Made by a program: the position numbers and the translations under genes. The notes beneath the pieces were generated by a model. It was not told the DNA's origin and made no database searches. It saw only the letters and a program-made list of their open reading frames with translations. From Christensenella sp. UBA5399 (GTDB taxonomy: Bacteria; Bacillota; Clostridia; Christensenellales; Christensenellaceae): a DNA stretch of 6,650 bases. Positions 1 through 5,589 of the stretch are shown one piece after another. Numbering within the stretch: the stretch's first letter is position 1; each line of letters starts with the position of its first letter. The stretch covers positions 1 through 6,650 of the forward strand of contig DHOD01000046.1 in NCBI GenBank assembly GCA_002407725.1, in the 5' to 3' direction.

Positions 1-226
1 TTCTATTGGATATTAGTATTATATGAATTTCATTTAAAAAGGCCACTATGTTGTTCGAAACGCGTAGTGAAGTGGTTTGGCAGGCAAAAAACGGTTGATT
101 TTACCTGTGGACGCCATGAGATGATAAGCGAGGTGTTTTGCGTCGGTTTTGTGCAGAGTAGGCACTTAAGGCGCTGGCCAGTTGCGGTGAGAATATTGGG
201 GCTGGCAGCAATACCAGGGGCGGTGT
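1..226. other. Leader region upstream of the GGDEF-EAL gene
   Basis: No gene is supported here. The first 40 bases are AT-rich and include TATTAT-like hexamers, but any matching -35 element would lie off the left edge, so no promoter can be called. An imperfect hairpin is visible at 44-69 (CACTATG pairing with CGTAGTG, one G-U pair, with an inner GTT/AAC stem). It has no following T-run, so it is not an intrinsic terminator. I looked for the conserved blocks of the c-di-GMP-I riboswitch, which would suit the downstream gene, and did not see them. One forward frame is open from the left edge to a TAA at 232-234, but it has no recognisable protein features. Confidence 0.4.
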
Positions 227-2263
227 ATGGGTAATACGGGAAAAAATCAAAATGTAAAAGGCTCTGTGACACGGCAATGCGGTGAAGATTGCTGTATGGC
301 CGCCACAGCAATGGATGTATTTGAGCGGACGGGCGACATTGATGCAGCCGCGCGCGGCGTGCTGCAGATGTTGTGCGACAGCATGGGCGCAGAGGGTGCG
401 GTCGTTTTTGTGCCTGCGGAAGAAAGGGCGGCATCCCGGGCGTGCCAGTGGACAAGGGATGGGGCCGATTTCCCGTTTGCGGAGATTGTGGATTTTCCGG
501 CGGGCGGTATGGACGGGTATGCTTTCTGCGACATTGTAAGCAGGGGCGAGCCAGCGGGTGTGCTGGTCGCACAGTGTGAGGCCTGCGCGCCCGCTGTTGC
601 CGCGGCGGCAATGGATGAAGCGGCAAGGACGTTTGGGTCCTTTATATTTAAAATTCTTGAATGGGATGGTTTGGAAGGCGGGCAGTTTGTGGGCCTGGGG
701 GGCGATGACGACGCCACATTCTCTTATGTTGTGGATGATGCCTCGTTTCGTCTCCGGTACATCAGCGAGTCGGGCAGACGGCTTTTTGACGGTGCGCGGG
801 CAGGCGAAGTGTGCTATCAGGCGCTATACGACAGGCGGGTTCCGTGTGATTACTGCCCTGCGACCAGCGGTGTCCCCACCGAGAAGTACAGCGAAAAGCT
901 GGAGCGGTGGATGCGCCTGGATGTGATGAAATCTGTGACCGGGGGCAAGCACCGTACACTGATCAAAAATACGGATATATCAAAATACAAGCAGAATTTG
1001 CTGGAGACGGACGCGCTTACAGGACTGCCGCTTTATGCGTCGTTTAAGCAACGGGTAAAAGGGTATCTGCAAAAGCCGGAAAGCAGATGGGCGCTGCTGT
1101 ATGTGGATCTGGAAAAGTTCAGCAGTATCAATGAGAAACGTGGCGTGCGGGCAGGCAGCGATATATTGAAAAGATTTGCCGAGTTGGTGGGGACCCGCCT
1201 GCAGGATGACGAGCTGATATGCAGGTATTTTTCTGATGTGTTTTTGATCCTTGTGCAGTACAGCGACAGGGCCGATCTGATGACCCGCGTACAGCGCTTT
1301 TACGAGGTTGCCGATGAATGGAAGATGCGGAAATATCCTGATCTCCAGCTAAAGATCAAGATGGGCGTGTACCCCATAGGGGCTGGCGAGGACGATGTCG
1401 ATGAGATCACGGAACGTGCAGCGGCGGCGCGTGCGGCGCGTGTCGAAGATGCAGATTATGCAGTATACGATTATACGATGCGCGTAGCAGACAAAGCGCG
1501 TAAACGGATTGAGACAATGATGGCGGATGCCATTGATAATAATGAGTTTAAGGTTTATCTGCAACCCAAGGTGGAGATTGCGACACGGCGTATTGTGGGG
1601 GCGGAGGCCCTGGTGCGCTGGATCAGCAGCGACGGGCGGATGATGCCTGCCGAGTTTGTGCCGTATTTTGAGAAAAACGGTTTTATCCGCAACATGGATT
1701 TTTATATGAGCGAAAGGGTATTTCGGCTGATCCGGGACTGGATAGACGAAGGAAAGCCCGTGGTGCCGGTATCTATCAACATAGCGGATATGAACATCAG
1801 CGACCCTGTGTTTGTGGAAACGCTGAAAGATATGATCAAAAAATACCAGATTCCGCCATATACGATAGAGCTGGAGCTGCGGGAAGGAATGTTTACGGGC
1901 AGCGACGAGGCGGTGCAGACATCCATGCGGGCGCTGCGGCGTCTGGGAATCACGTTTGCGGTAGACGATTACGGCCAGGGGATGTCTTCTATCAATATTA
2001 TCCGCAAAATGCCGATAGACGTGGTCAAGCTGGACAAGGACTTTTTTGACCATGTCAACATATCGGAGCAGGAACGCGTGATGCTCACCCACATGGTGCG
2101 TATGGCAAAAAGCCTGGATATGAAGGTGCTCTTTGAGGGTGTGGAGACAGAGGAGCAGCACGACGTGCTGCGCTCGACCGGTTGCGATATGGGGCAGGGA
2201 TACCTGTACGGGAAGCCCATGCCCGTAAATGTGTTTCAGCGGTTGCTTGCCCGGCAAAACTAG
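227..2263 (+). CDS. GAF/PAS-like sensor with degenerate GGDEF and intact EAL domain (probable c-di-GMP phosphodiesterase)
   Basis: A 678-residue soluble signalling protein predicted to hydrolyse cyclic di-GMP to pGpG. Residues about 25-150 look GAF-like. Residues about 155-255 are PAS-like and carry a C-x10-C-x2-C motif (C196, C207, C210). The GGDEF domain (about 262-415) keeps DALTGLP (262-268) and the D294...N302 region, but its signature is FSDVF (335-339) and the upstream RxxD inhibitory site reads QDDE, so cyclase activity is unlikely. The EAL domain (about 430-675) has EALVRW (460-465), N518, E550, E553, VDDYGQG (D580, D581), K601, EGVET (E637) and GQGY (Q657), the usual metal-binding and catalytic set. 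ATG 227 is chosen because AGGGG (216-220) lies 6 bases upstream; M24 (296) is an alternative. No membrane segments are seen, so it is probably cytoplasmic. It appears monocistronic and ends at a strong terminator. The ligand sensed by the N-terminal half is unknown. Confidence 0.93.
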   Translation: MGNTGKNQNVKGSVTRQCGEDCCMAATAMDVFERTGDIDAAARGVLQMLCDSMGAEGAVVFVPAEERAASRACQWTRDGADFPFAEIVDFPAGGMDGYAFCDIVSRGEPAGVLVAQCEACAPAVAAAAMDEAARTFGSFIFKILEWDGLEGGQFVGLGGDDDATFSYVVDDASFRLRYISESGRRLFDGARAGEVCYQALYDRRVPCDYCPATSGVPTEKYSEKLERWMRLDVMKSVTGGKHRTLIKNTDISKYKQNLLETDALTGLPLYASFKQRVKGYLQKPESRWALLYVDLEKFSSINEKRGVRAGSDILKRFAELVGTRLQDDELICRYFSDVFLILVQYSDRADLMTRVQRFYEVADEWKMRKYPDLQLKIKMGVYPIGAGEDDVDEITERAAAARAARVEDADYAVYDYTMRVADKARKRIETMMADAIDNNEFKVYLQPKVEIATRRIVGAEALVRWISSDGRMMPAEFVPYFEKNGFIRNMDFYMSERVFRLIRDWIDEGKPVVPVSINIADMNISDPVFVETLKDMIKKYQIPPYTIELELREGMFTGSDEAVQTSMRALRRLGITFAVDDYGQGMSSINIIRKMPIDVVKLDKDFFDHVNISEQERVMLTHMVRMAKSLDMKVLFEGVETEEQHDVLRSTGCDMGQGYLYGKPMPVNVFQRLLARQN

Positions 2264-2273
2264 AATGCAATAA

Positions 2274-2299
2274 AAAAACACACCCATGGGTGTGTTTTT
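2274..2299. terminator. Bidirectional intrinsic terminator between convergent genes
   Basis: This is a perfect 26-base palindrome centred on CCATGG. The core stem ACACACCC/GGGTGTGT is flanked by an A-run on the left (2274-2278) and a T-run on the right (2295-2299). Because it is symmetric, it presents a stem followed by a U-run in both transcription directions. It lies 10 bases after the stop of the GGDEF-EAL gene and 11 bases beyond the stop of the convergent methyltransferase gene, so it most likely terminates both. Confidence 0.9.
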
Positions 2300-2310
2300 A
2301 TCTGCTTTCT

Positions 2311-3090
2311 TTACAGAGGTTTTTTGACGACGTATGCCTGCTGGATGCCAAAGTCCCCGCCCGAATATTTCAGCTCGAGCTCGTAGAAGTCGTCGTTGAT
2401 GGGGTTCTCATATCCCTTATATTGCTTATAGTCGGTGGCAAGCTCTCGCATCAGGCGCGAACCAATATAATAGAGCGACGAAAAGTCGTTGCATTCATAC
2501 TCCAAACCGTTTTGCGTAAAAAACGCTTCCAGGCGGCTCTTTTTGATATACCGGTTAAAGTCGTGCTCGACAAGGGGATCGAGCTGGGCGACCATGCGCA
2601 GTGCGTTAAGCCGCACAAACGGCTCGTAAAAAGCTTCGGAAAAAACGACGATACCGCCGGGACGCACGACGCGGAGGCACTCGTCAATCGCCTGCTGCTG
2701 TTCCTGCCAATTGGGCAGGTTGATAATGACGCGCGTGGTATACACCACATCAAAGCTGTTGTCGGCAAATTCCAGTGCACGTATATCGCCCGTGTGAAAA
2801 TCCAGTATGCCGGCATAATCGGACGTTGCCTTATTTTGTTTTGCGTAATTGATCATGCTTTCTGAAAAATCGATGCCCGTCATTTTCGCAAGCTTGTGCG
2901 CGCCGCATTGCATGATTGCCGCAAACCCGTTGGCGCAGCCTGCGTCAAGCACGTTATCCCCGTCCTTGATGTGGCGGGATATGTTACTGGTTTCCAGTTT
3001 AATCGCATTCATATCGCCCCACGACACCTGGTGCGAAAGCTTAAATTTTTCTGCGTTGCTGTTCCAAAAATCTAAAATAAAATCGGCCAT
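2311..3090 (-). CDS. Class I SAM-dependent methyltransferase
   Basis: A 259-residue protein with the class I (Rossmann-fold) methyltransferase pattern of the Methyltransf_11/25 type. Motif I is VLDAGCANG (47-55), which binds SAM. The acidic residue ending strand 2 is D74 in GIDFS and probably contacts the ribose of SAM. GD at 101-102 precedes the FADNSFDVVY segment (108-117), and the post-motif III signature LRVVRPGG ends at 146. The C-terminal 110 residues presumably bind the substrate and contain aromatic-rich stretches, but nothing that names it. No signal peptide or membrane segment is seen. The start is supported by GGAG at 3097-3100 (minus strand), 6 bases before ATG. It is convergent with the c-di-GMP gene and divergent from the amino-sugar operon, with its own promoter and terminator, so neighbours give no reliable clue. 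Ubiquinone/menaquinone-type, small-molecule and sugar methyltransferases all share this fold; the substrate cannot be assigned. Confidence 0.9.
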   Translation of the reverse strand: MADFILDFWNSNAEKFKLSHQVSWGDMNAIKLETSNISRHIKDGDNVLDAGCANGFAAIMQCGAHKLAKMTGIDFSESMINYAKQNKATSDYAGILDFHTGDIRALEFADNSFDVVYTTRVIINLPNWQEQQQAIDECLRVVRPGGIVVFSEAFYEPFVRLNALRMVAQLDPLVEHDFNRYIKKSRLEAFFTQNGLEYECNDFSSLYYIGSRLMRELATDYKQYKGYENPINDDFYELELKYSGGDFGIQQAYVVKKPL

Positions 3091-3164
3091 ATATAGCTCC
3101 GTTTCAAAAATAATAGGATCGTCTTGGGTGGTTTTTTCAGCCCGTATATCCTGTCCAAATAGTT

Positions 3165-3193
3165 ATTATAGCATAAGGGCCACGCGATATCCA
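3165..3193 (-). promoter_or_regulatory. Sigma-A-type promoter for the methyltransferase gene
   Basis: On the minus strand a perfect TATAAT (-10, 3170 down to 3165) is preceded by TGC, giving an extended -10 (TGnTATAAT). A -35 match TGGATA (3193 down to 3188) stands 17 bases upstream. Transcription would begin near 3158, leaving a leader of about 68 bases before the ATG at 3090. This is a motif match only; the perfect extended -10 is the main support. Confidence 0.65.
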
Positions 3194-3218
3194 CAAATTT
3201 TATTTGACGCGTGTCCAA

Positions 3219-3248
3219 TTGACACTGCCTGTATATTTCGAGTACAAT
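3219..3248 (+). promoter_or_regulatory. Sigma-A-type promoter for the wecE-glycosyltransferase operon
   Basis: A perfect TTGACA -35 (3219-3224) and a TACAAT -10 (3243-3248) are separated by 18 bases. Transcription would begin near 3255, only about 23 bases before ATG 3278. That makes the upstream in-frame ATGs at 3266 and 3272 poor start codons. The -35 overlaps an inverted repeat GTGTC-N5-GACAC (3211-3225) that could be an operator; no regulator is in view to match it. A second TTGACG at 3204-3209 lies too far from this -10 to pair with it. Confidence 0.7.
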
Positions 3249-3277
3249 ATTGTTATTATGTTGGGATGGGTATGGAA

Positions 3278-4408
3278 ATGATTTTATTTAACGAATCGCC
3301 GTATGTGGCGTCTTCAATTGAATATATGCGGCAAGCCTGCGAAAGCCACAGGATCAGCGGCGACGGCCCCTTCACCCGCAAGGCCAGCGAATGGCTGGAG
3401 AACCGGTTTGGGGCCAAAAAAGTACTGTTGACAACTTCGTGCAGCCACGCGCTGGATATGATGATGGTGCTCTATGACATCAGGCCGGGCGACGAGGTGA
3501 TTCTGCCTTCCTACAATTTTGTTTCGGCGGGCAACAGCATTGCGTTTCGCGGGGGCAAATGCGTGTTTACGGATGTGCGGCCCGATACGATGAACATAGA
3601 CGAAAAGCAGATTGAGCAGGCAATCACCGACAAGACAAAAGCGATCATGGTGATGCACTATGCCGGCGTATCGTGCGATATGGACGCGATCATGGATATT
3701 GCGCAGCGCCATGGGCTGGCCGTGATGGAGGACGCAGCCCAGGGCATGATGAGCACGTATAAGGGCAGGGCGCTTGGCACGATGGGGCTGCTGGGTTCGT
3801 TCAGCTTTCATGAAACCAAAAACTATTCGATGGGTGAGGGCGGATGCCTGATCATCAATGATGACGATTATATTGAACGGGCGGAGATACTGCGGGAAAA
3901 GGGTACCGACCGCAGCAAGTTCTGGCGGGGCCAGGTGGATAAATATACCTGGCAGGATATCGGCTCCAGCTATCTGCCGTCCGAGATCAACGCAGCGTAT
4001 CTCTGGTCACAGCTGGAAGTGGCCGACGAAATCAACGCAGCGCGCATTGCCATATGGGAGCGGTATGCCGCCGAACTTGGCGCGCTTGCGTCTGCAGGCA
4101 GGATTGCATTGCCGGCCATTCCGCCGGATGCGGCGCACAACGGGCACCTGTTCTACATAAAGTGCACAGATCTTGCCGACCGTACCGCTTTTATTGATTA
4201 TATGAAGGAAAACGACGTGCTTTGCACGTTCCACTATATTCCGTTGCACGGCTCGCCCGCGGGCATGCGGTTTGGCAGGTTTGCGGGCAAGGACGAATAT
4301 ACCACGGCCGAGAGCGAACGCCTTGTGCGCCTGCCTGTTTATTATGGATTGAGCGAGGACCAGCAGGCGTATATCATTGAAAAAGTAAAAGCATATTTTG
4401 GGGACTGA
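3278..4408 (+). CDS. wecE: dTDP-4-amino-4,6-dideoxygalactose transaminase (DegT/DnrJ/EryC1/StrS family)
   Basis: A 376-residue PLP-dependent sugar aminotransferase. The family member it resembles, WecE/RffA, transfers the amino group of glutamate to dTDP-4-keto-6-deoxy-D-glucose, giving dTDP-4-amino-4,6-dideoxy-D-galactose (dTDP-Fuc4N). The sequence follows enterobacterial WecE as I recall it nearly block by block: the MILFNESP start, CGDG-like SGDGPFTR, PGDEVILPSY, DVRPDTMNIDE, HYAGV, EDAAQG (D152 contacts the PLP ring nitrogen), STYKGRALGT, FSFHETKNYS with the Schiff-base lysine K181, GQVDKYTWQDIGSSYL, FHYIPLHGSPAG and YTTxESERL. Starting at ATG 3278 gives the family's usual length and N-terminus; ATGs at 3266 and 3272 lie too close to the predicted transcription start. 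The shine-Dalgarno match is weak (ATGGG, 7 bases upstream). It is the first gene of a two-gene operon. Genes supplying its substrate (rmlA, rmlB) are not in the window. Relaxed specificity for a related 4-keto sugar is possible. Confidence 0.9.
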   Translation: MILFNESPYVASSIEYMRQACESHRISGDGPFTRKASEWLENRFGAKKVLLTTSCSHALDMMMVLYDIRPGDEVILPSYNFVSAGNSIAFRGGKCVFTDVRPDTMNIDEKQIEQAITDKTKAIMVMHYAGVSCDMDAIMDIAQRHGLAVMEDAAQGMMSTYKGRALGTMGLLGSFSFHETKNYSMGEGGCLIINDDDYIERAEILREKGTDRSKFWRGQVDKYTWQDIGSSYLPSEINAAYLWSQLEVADEINAARIAIWERYAAELGALASAGRIALPAIPPDAAHNGHLFYIKCTDLADRTAFIDYMKENDVLCTFHYIPLHGSPAGMRFGRFAGKDEYTTAESERLVRLPVYYGLSEDQQAYIIEKVKAYFGD

Positions 4409-4409
4409 G

Positions 4410-5357
4410 ATGGAGAAAAAGCTTTCTTTCATAATTCCATGCTACCGGTCGGAAAACACAATCGCGGAGGTTGTGACGGGTCTGGTACGCGAATATACGG
4501 AAAGTGGATATGATTTTGAGATTATACTGGTCAACGACAGTTCACCGGACAATACGTACGGCGTAATCAGGCAGCTTTGCGCAGATGACCAAAGGGTCAG
4601 GGGGATCAACCTCTCGCGAAACTTCGGGCAGCATTCCGCACTGATGGCGGGCATGCGCTATGCGCAGGGCGAGATTCTTGTGCTGCTTGACGACGACGGG
4701 CAGACGCCACCCGACCAGGCGAAAAAGCTGATCGACCAGGTGGAGGCGGGGCACGACGCGGCCATTGCGCGGTACGGGCACAAAAAGCACAGTGCGGTGC
4801 GCAACATGGGCAGCAAGATCAACGAGAGCATGGCGCGCTGGCTGATTGGCAAGCCCAAGGGGCTGTATCTTTCCAGTTACGTGGCGATGAAGCGTTTTGT
4901 GGCCGATGAAATACTGACATATACATTGCCGTACCCGTACATGTCCGGCATGATCCTGCGGGCGACGTCGGATATTGTCAATGTGGATGTGGAGCACAAA
5001 GAGCGTACTGTGGGTGAATCGGGTTATACGTTCTCCAAATTGATTTCGCTCTGGTTCAACGGGTTTACCAATTTCTCGATCAAGCCGCTCAGGATCGCCA
5101 TCGTTTTGGGAATCATAATAGCGATACTGGGTTTTGGTGTGGGTATTTATTCCATCGTGATGAAGCTGCTGAACGATACGCCGCTTGGCTGGGCCTCCAC
5201 AATGAGCGCAATCGCCTTTATCGGCGGCATTATCCTGGTGGTGCTGGGGCTGATCGGCGAATATGTGGGCAGGATGTTTATGGGGCTCAACCACCATCCG
5301 CAGTTTGTGATCAAAGAGAAGCTGAACATGGAGGATACGACGGATTGTGAAAAATAG
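4410..5357 (+). CDS. Polyprenol-phosphate glycosyltransferase, GT2 family (ArnC/GtrB/DPM1-like)
   Basis: A 315-residue membrane-anchored glycosyltransferase predicted to transfer a sugar from a nucleotide donor to undecaprenyl phosphate at the inner face of the membrane. The N-terminal GT-A domain begins LSFIIPCYRSEN, followed by LVNDSSPDNT, NLSRNFGQHSALMAGM and the metal/nucleotide site LLDDDGQTPPD (D94-D96, Q98), where relatives usually read DADLQ. The central region has ERTVGESGYTFSKL, matching the ER..G.SKYSF block of ArnC/GtrB proteins. Two hydrophobic helices follow, about 229-251 and 264-284, then the conserved GEYVGR. ATG 4410 is chosen because GGGGA (4400-4404) precedes it by 5 bases; a TTG at 4398 is in frame but lacks a site. 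The start is one base after the transaminase stop, so the two are almost certainly co-transcribed and perhaps translationally coupled. Context suggests its donor is dTDP-Fuc4N or a derivative; the sequence alone does not fix donor or acceptor. Confidence 0.9.
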   Translation: MEKKLSFIIPCYRSENTIAEVVTGLVREYTESGYDFEIILVNDSSPDNTYGVIRQLCADDQRVRGINLSRNFGQHSALMAGMRYAQGEILVLLDDDGQTPPDQAKKLIDQVEAGHDAAIARYGHKKHSAVRNMGSKINESMARWLIGKPKGLYLSSYVAMKRFVADEILTYTLPYPYMSGMILRATSDIVNVDVEHKERTVGESGYTFSKLISLWFNGFTNFSIKPLRIAIVLGIIIAILGFGVGIYSIVMKLLNDTPLGWASTMSAIAFIGGIILVVLGLIGEYVGRMFMGLNHHPQFVIKEKLNMEDTTDCEK

Positions 5358-5379
5358 TCTGTGACGCCGCAAAAATCCC

Positions 5380-5412
5380 GGCTTTTCGCTTTGCGAAAAG
5401 CCATATTTTTTT
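5380..5412 (+). terminator. Intrinsic terminator of the wecE-glycosyltransferase operon
   Basis: A perfect 10-bp stem, GGCTTTTCGC (5380-5389) with GCGAAAAGCC (5393-5402), closes a TTT loop and is followed by ATA and a run of seven T (5406-5412). It begins 22 bases after the glycosyltransferase stop. It is a classical Rho-independent terminator and marks the operon end before tilS. Confidence 0.93.
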
Positions 5413-5541
5413 GTCTGTTCACAACGGTTGGTTCATTGTTTCGCCAAAGGGTTTTCCATTTTCCAGGGAAATACAAAGTAAAATATGATGGAAATATTAG
5501 GTTATTCACAAATAATTCAATAATTGGTCACTCGAATGAGG

Positions 5542-5570
5542 TTGTAATATGCGCCAAATGAGGGTATTAT
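5542..5570 (+). promoter_or_regulatory. Possible promoter for tilS
   Basis: TTGTAA (5542-5547) and TATTAT (5565-5570) are separated by 17 bases. The site lies in an AT-rich gap between the upstream terminator and tilS, where a promoter is expected. Transcription would begin near 5577, which would leave a leader of only about 13 bases and cut into the AGGGG at 5573-5577. An alternative -10, TAATAT at 5545-5550, has only a poorly spaced -35 (TTGGTC, 15 bases). The exact element is therefore uncertain. Confidence 0.35.
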
Positions 5571-5589
5571 ATAGGGGTGTATACGACTT

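Noticed and set aside
1..226. c-di-GMP riboswitch upstream of the c-di-GMP enzyme gene
   Set aside because: The conserved sequence blocks of the class I aptamer are not visible and no terminator or expression platform follows. I could not test class II by eye with confidence.
1349..2287. Long minus-strand open frame (312 codons) under the EAL domain
   Set aside because: It is a shadow of the GGDEF-EAL gene: His/Arg-rich composition with no domain motifs, while the plus strand carries all the EAL residues.
2849..3277. N-terminal extension of the transaminase reading frame back to about 2849
   Set aside because: It overlaps the methyltransferase gene antisense and crosses the mapped promoter. 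The protein homologous to WecE begins at MILFN (3278), and nothing upstream resembles the family.
4398..4409. TTG start at 4398 for the glycosyltransferase
   Set aside because: ATG 4410 has a GGGGA ribosome-binding site at proper spacing and places the start one base after the upstream stop; the TTG has no such site.
4542..5372. Long minus-strand open frame (276 codons) opposite the glycosyltransferase
   Set aside because: It has a low-complexity His/Arg/Gln-rich translation with no motif. It runs antisense to a well-supported GT2 gene.
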